DNA from: VRUE01 sp963728045
Lineage (GTDB): Bacteria; Actinomycetota; Thermoleophilia; Solirubrobacterales; 70-9
Direction: 5' to 3'
Length of the DNA stretch: 64,000 nt
NCBI GenBank assembly: GCA_963728045.1
Contig: CAVSIE010000004.1
Span: 456,941-520,940, forward strand
Under the pieces are notes generated by a model. That model had not been told where the DNA came from. It worked only from the letters and a program-made list of their open reading frames with translations, and searched no databases. How positions within the stretch are numbered: position 1 is the stretch's first letter; each line of letters opens with the position of its first letter. A program made the translations under genes and the position numbers. Below, piece after piece: positions 42,958-50,048 of the stretch.

Positions 42958-43868
42958 AGCTCCCAGCCCTCCGGCCAGCTCACCTCGCCCAGCAGCTGGA
43001 CCTCCGGTTCCAGCACGACGCCGAAATGCTCGTGGACCCGGCGGCGAGCCGCCGCCATCAGCTCGAGGACATCAGCTGTCGTCGCCTCGCCGGTGTTCTC
43101 GACGAAGTTGGCGTGCTTCTCGGAGAGGCGTGCGCCGCCTACCCGGAGGCCTCGGCAGCCGGCCGCCTCGAGCAGCTGTCCCGCGGTGCGGCCCTCGGCG
43201 CGCTCGTCCTCCGGGTTTTTGAAGGTCGAGCCAAAGGTCTTGATCCCTGAGGGCTGAGCCTCGTGGCGCCTGCTCCGCATCCCGGCCATCGTCTCCTTGA
43301 TCGCTTCCGGGTCGCCGCGATCCAGCCGGAAGGAGGCACGGGCGACCAGCTCGTCGTCGCGCAGGTTCGAGCTGCGATAGGCGAAGTTGAGGCGCTCGGG
43401 CGGACGCCGGTCGAGGCCCCCGGCGCTGCAGACGTCGACCCACTCCAGGACCTCGGCGAGCTGACCGCCGTAGGCGTTGGCGTTCATCTTCACCGCCCCA
43501 CCGACCGTGCCGGGGATGTTGACGCCGAACTCAAGGCCGGCGAGCCCCCATCCCGCCGCCTTCGCCGCCGCCGAGGGCAGCCGGGCGCCACCGCCGCAGA
43601 GCAGGCGATCGTCCTCGCGCTCGATCGCCGCCAGCTCGCCGTCGAGCTTGACCGCGAGGCCGCGGAAGCCGTCGTCGGCGACGAGCAGGTTCGAGCCCGA
43701 GCCGACGACCCCAACTGCCAGCCCCTCCTCCTGCGCCCAGGCGAGCAGCTCGGTCAGGGGCTGCTCGCTGTCTGGACGCGCAAACCAGTCGGCGGCGCCT
43801 CCCGTTCGCACGGTGGTCAGCCGCGCCAGCGGGTAGTCGCGCTCGACGCCCTTGGGAGTCTCGGTCAC
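42954..43868 (-). CDS. murB: UDP-N-acetylenolpyruvoylglucosamine reductase
   Basis: FAD enzyme that reduces UDP-GlcNAc-enolpyruvate to UDP-MurNAc. The 304 residues show TTVRTGGAADWFARP, the FAD-binding GVVGSGSNLLVADDGF, GVNIPGTVGGAVKMNANAYG, YRSSNLRD and GSTFKNPE. The GTG start at 43868 overlaps the murC stop (GTGA), and the stop overlaps ftsQ by 4 bases. The open frame upstream of the GTG is a shadow of murC. Confidence 0.95.
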   Translation of the reverse strand: MTETPKGVERDYPLARLTTVRTGGAADWFARPDSEQPLTELLAWAQEEGLAVGVVGSGSNLLVADDGFRGLAVKLDGELAAIEREDDRLLCGGGARLPSAAAKAAGWGLAGLEFGVNIPGTVGGAVKMNANAYGGQLAEVLEWVDVCSAGGLDRRPPERLNFAYRSSNLRDDELVARASFRLDRGDPEAIKETMAGMRSRRHEAQPSGIKTFGSTFKNPEDERAEGRTAGQLLEAAGCRGLRVGGARLSEKHANFVENTGEATTADVLELMAAARRRVHEHFGVVLEPEVQLLGEVSWPEGWEL

Positions 43869-45133
43869 CGTACGTCCTCCCCGCCCACCAACGCATCGGC
43901 GACGCGGGAGACGTTGCCGGCGCCGATCGTGACCAGGACGTCGCCGGGGCCAAGGCTCGAGGCGGCCGCGTCCCGCGCGGCCTCGATCGTGGGTGTCCAC
44001 AACACCCGCCTCCCCCCCATACGGTCGGCCGCGGCGCGCGCCACGTCGAGGCCGCTGACCCCGGACAGCTCGCCGACCGGCTCCTCGCGCGCCGGGTAGA
44101 CGTCGAGCACCGCAACCTCGTCAGCCAGCGCCAGCGCCGCGCCGAACTGAGCGGCGAAAGCCTTGGTGCGCGAGTAGAGGTGGGGCTGGAAGACGGCGAG
44201 CAGGCGCTCGGGATCAAGTTCGCGCAAGGCGGAGAGGGCGGCCCGCACCTCGGTCGGGTGGTGGCCGTAGTCGTCGTAGATCCGGCCACCGCTGCGCGAT
44301 CCCCGCAGCTCGAGGCGGTGGCGAACGCCGGGGAACTCGGTGAGCGCCGCAGCGGCAGCCCCGACATCGAGGCCGGCCATCGCAACGGCAGCCAGCGCCG
44401 CGCGGGCGTTGAACAGGTTGTGGCGGCCGGGGACCGCCAGGATGAGGTCCGCTGGCCCAGGCGAATCGGCATCGAAATCGGTGGGCCTCACCACTCCGTT
44501 AGCCGCCGCCGCGAAGCGATCGAAGGCCTGCTGCAGCTCCGCCAGCGAGCCCCAGTGCGAGTGGTGGTCCATCTCGACGTTGGTGATCACCGCGAACTCC
44601 GCCCTCAGCTTGCCGAAACTGCCGTCGCTCTCGTCGGCCTCGGCGATGACCCACTCGCCGCCGCCCCACCCGGCGTTCGTCGCCGCTCCGCCGTCACCCA
44701 GGCCGGGCACCTCGCCGCCGACGAAGAACGCAGGGTCAGCGCCGATCGCTCTCAAGGCCCAAACCAGCATCGCGCTCGTCGTCGTCTTGCCGTGCGTGCC
44801 GGCGACGGCGATCAGGCGCTTCTCGGCGCAAAGCTCGGCCAGCAGGTCGCCGCGGTGCAGGACGGTGAGGCCCCGCTCCCGCGCCAGCGCCAGCTCCGGG
44901 TTGTCGGCGCCGATCGCCGAGGAGACCACCACCTCGGCCTGCTCGGGCAGGTTGGCGGCGTCGTGCCCGACCGCAAGCTCGGCGCCCGCCTTGCGCAGTC
45001 GCTCCATATAAGAGGAGTCGGCGCGATCGCTGCCTGTCACAGTCGCACCCAGCTCGCCACAGACCAGCGCCAGCCCGCTCATCCCGGCGCCACCGACGCC
45101 AATGAAGTGAAGTTGGCGCGATCGCCAGCTCAT
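43865..45133 (-). CDS. murC: UDP-N-acetylmuramate-L-alanine ligase
   Basis: First amino-acid ligase of muropeptide synthesis. The 422 residues begin LHFIGVGGAGMSGLALV (UDP-binding), with the ATP loop AVAGTHGKTTTSAML near residue 112, EADESDGSF, and YDDYGHHPTEVRAAL. The ATG at 45133 overlaps the murG stop by 4 bases; the much longer open frame into murG is not real. Product passes to MurD encoded upstream in the same cluster. Confidence 0.96.
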   Translation of the reverse strand: MSWRSRQLHFIGVGGAGMSGLALVCGELGATVTGSDRADSSYMERLRKAGAELAVGHDAANLPEQAEVVVSSAIGADNPELALARERGLTVLHRGDLLAELCAEKRLIAVAGTHGKTTTSAMLVWALRAIGADPAFFVGGEVPGLGDGGAATNAGWGGGEWVIAEADESDGSFGKLRAEFAVITNVEMDHHSHWGSLAELQQAFDRFAAAANGVVRPTDFDADSPGPADLILAVPGRHNLFNARAALAAVAMAGLDVGAAAAALTEFPGVRHRLELRGSRSGGRIYDDYGHHPTEVRAALSALRELDPERLLAVFQPHLYSRTKAFAAQFGAALALADEVAVLDVYPAREEPVGELSGVSGLDVARAAADRMGGRRVLWTPTIEAARDAAASSLGPGDVLVTIGAGNVSRVADALVGGEDVR

Positions 45134-46263
45134 TGCGCTGCCTCCAGCACTTGGTCGGCGATGCGGCGCGCCGCTTCGGGGAGGGCCAGGCCGGCTGAGG
45201 CCGATGTCATCTCCCTGAGCCTGGCTGGGTCGCCGAGCAGGCCGCTCACCTCGCCCGCGAGCCGCTCCGCGGTCAGCTCCTCGTCGGCGATTACGATCGC
45301 GGCGCCCGCCTCCACCATCCAGGCGGCATTGGCGGTCTGGTGGCCGACGGTTGCGTGAGGGTATGGAACGAGGATCGCCGGCCGGCCGGCCGCGGCCAGC
45401 TCGAAGATCGAGCCGCCGGAACGGCCCAGCACCAGGTCGCAGGCGGCGAGGCCGTCGCCGAGGTTGGGCTCGTAGGCGAGCAGCGTGTAGCGGTCGCGGT
45501 GCGGCGCGGCCGCCAGGCGGGCCTCCAGCTCCTCGAAGTCGCGCCTGCCGGCGACGTGGACGACGTGGAAATCGCGAGCCTCGCGCTCGGCGAAGGCCTC
45601 GATCGCGGCGAGGTTGATCGAGCGCGCGCCCTGGCTGCCGCCGATCACCAGCAGGCAGCGCTCGCCCTCCGGAACCCCGAACCGCTCGCGCGCCCGGGCA
45701 CGGTCCGCCTGCAGGACCGCCGCCGGCACCGGCCTGCCGGTGAGGACGTAGCGCTCCCCCTCCCGGCCCGCGATCGGGAAGGCGAGGCAAACCCGGTGCG
45801 CGCGACCGGCGAGGATGCGATTGGCCAAGCCGAGATGGCTGTCGGCCTCGGTCAGCACCAGCGGGACCCTGGATGTGATTGCCGCCAACCCGGCGGGCCC
45901 GGCGACGAAGCCGCCCCCTCCCATCACCACGTCAGCCCGGCGCGCGCGGATCGCGCGGCGGGCCACCCGCACCGCGAGCAGCGCCTCGACTCCCGCCCGC
46001 GCCGCTCGCAGCGGGTTGTGGCGGTCGATCCCACGCGCTTCGAGAAAGTCGATCTCGTAACCGGCGGCCGGCACCAGCTCCGCCTCGACCCGCTCGCGGG
46101 TGCCGAGGAAGGACACCTCGGCGCCGCTAGCCCGAAGCTCGTCGGCGACCGCCATGGCCGGCACGACGTGTCCGGCTGTTCCGCCCGCCGCCACCACCAC
46201 TCTTGCGACTTCTGGCACCGCTCGATCGGCTCCTTCCCTTGGTGTGCGCTCGGGAGCGTCCAC
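45130..46263 (-). CDS. murG: UDP-GlcNAc:undecaprenyl-PP-MurNAc-pentapeptide GlcNAc transferase
   Basis: Makes lipid II at the cytoplasmic membrane face. The conserved GT28 core contains VVVAAGGTAGHVVPAMAVA, the acceptor-side VVMGGGGFVAGP, VIGGSQGARSIN, and the UDP-GlcNAc site GRSGGSIFELAAAGRPAIL. From the GTG at 46263 it is 377 residues, but the core starts about 20 residues in, and later GTGs (near 46218 or 46209) are possible. In every case its 5' end overlaps the last part of ftsW out of frame, by 74 to 137 bases. Confidence 0.94.
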   Translation of the reverse strand: MDAPERTPREGADRAVPEVARVVVAAGGTAGHVVPAMAVADELRASGAEVSFLGTRERVEAELVPAAGYEIDFLEARGIDRHNPLRAARAGVEALLAVRVARRAIRARRADVVMGGGGFVAGPAGLAAITSRVPLVLTEADSHLGLANRILAGRAHRVCLAFPIAGREGERYVLTGRPVPAAVLQADRARARERFGVPEGERCLLVIGGSQGARSINLAAIEAFAEREARDFHVVHVAGRRDFEELEARLAAAPHRDRYTLLAYEPNLGDGLAACDLVLGRSGGSIFELAAAGRPAILVPYPHATVGHQTANAAWMVEAGAAIVIADEELTAERLAGEVSGLLGDPARLREMTSASAGLALPEAARRIADQVLEAAQ

Positions 46264-47461
46264 CCTCGACGAGGCGCAGTTTGCCAGCGCCGCCGGTCCC
46301 GCCGCGGGCGACGTTGAGGATCAGCCCGACGGCGAACAGCGTCGTCAGCAGGCTGCTGTTGCCATATGAGACGAAGGGCAGCGGCACCCCGGTCAGCGGC
46401 GCCAGCCCCATAACGGCGAAGAGATTGATCGTCGCCTGCGCCAGGACCAGCGAGGTGAGGCCGGCGACGAGCAGCTTGCCGTAGCGATCCTTGGCGCGCT
46501 GGGCAATGCGCAGGCCGGCGTAGCCGAAGAGCGAGAAGAGACCGACGACCCCGACGATGCCGACCAGCCCCAGCTCCTCGCCGATGACGGCGGAGATCAT
46601 GTCGGTGTGCGCCTCGGGTAGATAGAAGGCCTTCTGCACGCCGTTGCCGATGCCGACGCCGAAGAGCCCACCCGAGCCGAGCGCGATCTTCGCCTGGGCG
46701 GCCTGGAACCCCGCGCCGCCGGCGTCAGCGCCGGGATCCAGAAAGGCGGTGAGGCGGGCCATCCGGTAGGGCTCGATCAGGGTCATCAGCAGGCCGAAGA
46801 AAGCGAGCACGAGGCCGACCAGAGCGAGGTCACGGATGCGGACGCCAGCGGCGACCAGCATCGCGGCGACGGCGAAGGCGACCACCATCGTCGTCCCCAG
46901 GTCGGGCTCGGCGACGATCAACATCGCGGCGAGGCCGGCGACCAGGAGGAAGGGCATCACGGCCTGCAGCGTCAGCTCTCGTTTCGTTTTGTTCGCCAGC
47001 AGGTCGGCGCCGTAGAGGATCAGCGCCACCTTGGCGAGCTCGGAAGGCTGGATCTGGAGGAAGCCGGAGCCGAGCCAGCGACTGGAGCCGTTGACGGTCG
47101 TCCCGGCCACGAGGACGGCGAAGAGGAGGAAGAAGGAGAGCGCCAGGATCGCCGGCGTGAGGCGGCGGACCAGAACCAGGCCGTGACGCGCGACCAGGTG
47201 CATGACGACGAGGCCGACGATGCCGAACATCAGGGTCCGCTTCAGGTAGAAGGCGCTGTCGGAGAGGCCACCGTCGCTGAGGACCCGGGTCGTCGAGCTG
47301 GCGGAGAAGACCATCACCGCGCCGAAGGCGAGCAGGCAGAGTGTCGCCGTGAGCAGCATGTTGTACTCCGCCGGGAGGGCGACAGCGCGGGAGCGCTTCT
47401 TTTTCGCCGTCGCCTTCCGCTTCACCGGCGCTTTTCTCTTCGCCGATGCTTTCTTTTTCAC
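46127..47461 (-). CDS. ftsW: Lipid II polymerase FtsW (SEDS family) with basic tails
   Basis: SEDS glycosyltransferase that polymerises septal peptidoglycan. From the GTG at 47461 (overlapping the murD stop) it is 444 residues with ten hydrophobic helices and signatures SSRWLGSGFLQIQPSELAK, AEPDLGTTMVV, AHTDMISAVIGEELGL and GVPLPFVSYGNSSLL. The first 30 residues are extremely Lys/Ala-rich (KKKASAKRKAPVKRKATAKK), and the last 50 are Arg/Ser/Gly-rich; both should be cytoplasmic. The basic C-tail is the part encoded over the murG 5' end. Confidence 0.94.
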   Translation of the reverse strand: MKKKASAKRKAPVKRKATAKKKRSRAVALPAEYNMLLTATLCLLAFGAVMVFSASSTTRVLSDGGLSDSAFYLKRTLMFGIVGLVVMHLVARHGLVLVRRLTPAILALSFFLLFAVLVAGTTVNGSSRWLGSGFLQIQPSELAKVALILYGADLLANKTKRELTLQAVMPFLLVAGLAAMLIVAEPDLGTTMVVAFAVAAMLVAAGVRIRDLALVGLVLAFFGLLMTLIEPYRMARLTAFLDPGADAGGAGFQAAQAKIALGSGGLFGVGIGNGVQKAFYLPEAHTDMISAVIGEELGLVGIVGVVGLFSLFGYAGLRIAQRAKDRYGKLLVAGLTSLVLAQATINLFAVMGLAPLTGVPLPFVSYGNSSLLTTLFAVGLILNVARGGTGGAGKLRLVEGGRSRAHTKGRSRSSGARSRKSGGGGGRNSRTRRAGHGGRRRASG

Positions 47462-48825
47462 GACAGCCCTCCGACGATCTCGCGGAAGCGGTCTCCGCGC
47501 GCTTCGAAGTTCTCGAAGGCGTCGAAGCTGGCGCAGGCGGGGGAGAGCAGCACGACCTCGCCGGCTTCGGCGGCAACCGCCGCCCGCTCCACCGCCTCCT
47601 CGAGGTCGGTGCAGCGGTAGAGCGGCACACCCGCCTCGACCGCCGGCGCCAGGGCCTCTGAGAGGCGCTCCGCCGAGGCGCCGGTCAGGTAGACCGCCCG
47701 GCAACGCTCGCGCACCGGGTCGAGCAGCGGCCCGTAGTCCTCGCCCTTCTCGCTACCGCCGAGGATCGCGTGGACGCCGCCTTCGAAGACGCAGATGCCG
47801 ACCGCGGCAGAGGCGACGTTGGTCGCCTTGGAGTCGTTGACGAAGCGCACGCCGCCGATCTCGGCGATCTGCTCGAGCCGGTGCGGCACGCCGGCGAAGC
47901 TGCGCAGCCCCGCCCGCACCGCGTCACGGTCGAGGCCCATCGCCAGCGCCGCCGCGGCGGCGGCCATCCCGTTGGCGACGTTGTGCTCGCCGAACAGCCC
48001 CAGCTCCTCGACCCGCAAGAACGGCTCGCCGTCGTAGAAGACCGACCCCTCCGCCAGCGCCACCTCGCAGTCCGGGCCGGCGCCGTGGCAGAAGGCGATC
48101 CGGCGCGCGCAGCCGCCCAGGTCGGTCCCGGCCAGCGCCGGGTCGTCGCCGTTGTAGACGGCGACGTCGTCGTTGCCCTGGTTGGTGAAGATCCGCAGCT
48201 TCGCCGCCAGGTAGGAGTCGAGGTCGGCGTGGCGGTCGAGATGGTCGGGGGCGAGGTTGAGGAAGACGGCGCACTCGGGGGCGAAGGCGACGCTGTCCTC
48301 GAGCTGGAAGCTGGACGCCTCGCACACCACGGTGGCGGCGGGATCGACCTCGCCCGCCAGCGATGAGAGGGGCATGCCGACGTTGCCGGCGACCGCGACC
48401 GGCTCTCCGGCCGTGCGGTAGAGGTGCCCGAGCAGCTCGACGGTCGTCGTCTTGCCGTTGGTACCGGTCACGGCGACGAAGCGGTTGGGGATCGCGCGCC
48501 AGGCCAGCTCCAGCTCGCCGATGACATCGGCGCCACGCTCCAGCGCCGCCGCGATCACCGGCGCCTCCCGCGGTACGCCGGGGCTCTTGACCACGGTCCG
48601 GACGCCGTCGAGCAGCGCAAGGCCATCCTCATCCAGGACGACTTCGACACCGACCTCCCGAAGCCCTGCCGCCCCAACGGGATGCCCCGAATCGACCCCC
48701 GTCACGGCCTCCCCCCGCCCGGCTAGCAACCGTGCCACGGCCTGCCCCGACCTGGCCAATCCCACCACCAGAAACGGTCCTTCCGGCGGCGCAGGCCGAG
48801 GCTTCCTGGGCGGCGGCGCATTCAT
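47458..48825 (-). CDS. murD: UDP-N-acetylmuramoylalanine-D-glutamate ligase
   Basis: Adds D-glutamate to UDP-MurNAc-L-Ala. The 455 residues have GLARSGQAVARLLAGRG (UDP site), KSPGVP, ATP loop AVTGTNGKTTTVELLG, FLNLAPDHLDRH, VNDSKATN and LLSPACASFDAF. The proline-rich MNAPPPRKPRPAPPEG start precedes the domain; a second out-of-frame ATG lies 4 bases on. The open frame extending right to 49491 crosses mraY and the junction and is not real. Confidence 0.95.
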   Translation of the reverse strand: MNAPPPRKPRPAPPEGPFLVVGLARSGQAVARLLAGRGEAVTGVDSGHPVGAAGLREVGVEVVLDEDGLALLDGVRTVVKSPGVPREAPVIAAALERGADVIGELELAWRAIPNRFVAVTGTNGKTTTVELLGHLYRTAGEPVAVAGNVGMPLSSLAGEVDPAATVVCEASSFQLEDSVAFAPECAVFLNLAPDHLDRHADLDSYLAAKLRIFTNQGNDDVAVYNGDDPALAGTDLGGCARRIAFCHGAGPDCEVALAEGSVFYDGEPFLRVEELGLFGEHNVANGMAAAAAALAMGLDRDAVRAGLRSFAGVPHRLEQIAEIGGVRFVNDSKATNVASAAVGICVFEGGVHAILGGSEKGEDYGPLLDPVRERCRAVYLTGASAERLSEALAPAVEAGVPLYRCTDLEEAVERAAVAAEAGEVVLLSPACASFDAFENFEARGDRFREIVGGLS

Positions 48826-48874
48826 CGGAGATAGCTTCGCGCTCCCGCCAGTCGGACCTGTGCGGCGGATGGCA

Positions 48875-48984
48875 GGAGGGGCGGGTGTCGTTCCCGGCGG
48901 CTTGTACTTTTTCGACCGCCCGCACCTAGGACGGCCACCACCGATCACCGAAAAAGTTGAGCCGGGATCGGCACCCGCCCCTCC
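48875..48984. repeat. Imperfect long inverted repeat between mraY and murD
   Basis: Outer arms GGAGGGGCGGGTG (48875-48887) and its perfect complement (48972-48984) are continued inward by matching but gapped arms (TTCCCGGC.. and TTTTTC against GAAAAA..GCCGGGA). The whole mraY-murD gap (48826-48992) is otherwise empty. It would fold in the murD leader RNA. Function unknown. Confidence 0.45.
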
Positions 48985-48992
48985 CCGACCAC

Positions 48993-49212
48993 CTACCGAC
49001 CGATCGACTGCTGGTACAGCGTGAACCCGATCCCCGAGCAAACCGCGGCGACGATCCAGAAGCGGAGCATGATCTTGGTCTCCGACCAGGCCATCATCTC
49101 GAAGTGGTGGTGCAGCGGCGCCATCAGCAGGACGCGGCGACGGAAGGTGCGGAAGGAGAAGACCTGGACCGCGACCGAGAGCGCCTCGATCACGAAGATG
49201 CCGCCGATCTCC
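48993..49212 (-). CDS. mraY: Phospho-MurNAc-pentapeptide transferase, C-terminal fragment cut by junction
   Basis: Only about 72 C-terminal residues are present: IGGIFVIEALSVAVQVFSF, then the catalytic-loop histidines LLMAPLHHHFEMMAW and the last helix MLRFWIVAAVCSGIGF ending QQSIGR. These are diagnostic of MraY, which forms lipid I. The residues before IGGIF (read as FWRYCTSQE) are not MraY-like, because on the opposite strand that DNA codes for an ABC transporter. MraY is essential, so the missing 280 residues argue for an assembly join rather than a real truncation. Confidence 0.85.
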
Positions 49213-49225
49213 TGGCTGGTGCAGT
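49200..49225. other. Junction between two unrelated sequence blocks
   Basis: To the left the minus strand codes for MraY; to the right the plus strand codes for the middle of an NHLM-type ABC transporter (ISWLVQYLQNIVRRLDD). Neither gene has its N-terminal part. The switch occurs within about 15 bases around 49,210. No insertion sequence, tRNA or target duplication is seen. Confidence 0.75.
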
Positions 49226-50048
49226 ACCTCCAGAACATCGTGCGCCGGCTCGACGACGTGATGGACGAACCCGTCGACCCTGCGTGCGACCCCGAGATCC
49301 AGACGATGGGATTCGTGGGCGGGCCTCCGCGGCTCGACGGGGCGCTCGAACTCCGCGACGGTGACCTTCGGGTTCAAGCCGACGGTGCCGCCGCTCATCC
49401 GCGACTTCTCTCTGTCTCTGGCTCCGGGAGCGCGCGTCGCCGTGGTCGGGCCGTCCGGCAGTGGCAAGTCGACCCTCGTCCGCCTGGTCACCGGGCTCTA
49501 CGAGCCGTGGGAGGGCACGGTCTGCTCGACGGGCGCCGGCGTCACGCGATCCCCAGCCAGGTGCTCGCGCGCTCGGTCGCCATGGTCGAGCAGCGCATCG
49601 CCCTGTTCTCCGGCACCGTGCGCGACAACCTCACGTTGTGGGATGACGACCTCAGCGACGAGGACCTTGCCCGCGCGGCGATCGATGCTCAGATCCACGA
49701 CGACATCCTGGCCCGGCCAGGGCCTACGACTCGCTGATGGAGGACGGCGGCGTCAACTGGAGCGGCGGTCAGCGTCAGCGTCTCGAGATCGCCCGGGCGC
49801 TGGTGCGCAACCCGTCCCTGTTGGTGCTCGACGAGGCGACCAGTGCCCTCGACCCCGACACCGAGGCTGCGGTCGAGTCGGCCCTTCGGCGGCGTGGGTG
49901 CACGACGCTGGTCGTCGCGCATCGGCTCTCGACCGTGCGCGATGCCGACCTGATCCTGGTGATGGAGAAGGGCGAGGTCATCGAGCGGGGCCGTCACGAC
50001 GAGCTGATCGCCCTCGACGCTCGCTACGCGGCGCTGGTGCGCGAATGA
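49210..50048 (+). pseudogene. NHLM-type bacteriocin ABC transporter 1, C-terminal part, frameshifted
   Basis: Export ATPase of the NHLP/Nif11-leader peptide type; its N-terminal peptidase and membrane domains are missing at the junction. Reading across three frames gives a continuous ATPase: ARLDD-like linker, VTFGFKP, Walker A GPSGSGKSTLVRLVTGLYEP, LLDGRRRHAIPSQVLARSVA, IALFSGTVRDNLTLWDDDL, signature NWSGGQRQRLEIARALV, Walker B LLVLDEATSALD and VVAHRLSTVRDADLILVM. Frame changes fall near 49,358, 49,520 and 49,715. Because every motif is intact once the frame is restored, sequencing indels are likelier than decay. The stop overlaps the second transporter's start (ATGA). Confidence 0.8.

Noticed and set aside
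49200..49225. Insertion-sequence boundary explaining the mraY break
   Set aside because: No transposase, terminal inverted repeat or target duplication flanks the point.
49210..50048. Programmed frameshifting in the ABC transporter
   Set aside because: Three shifts in different directions at sites without slippery runs, and the same pattern in unrelated genes nearby, point to sequence errors.
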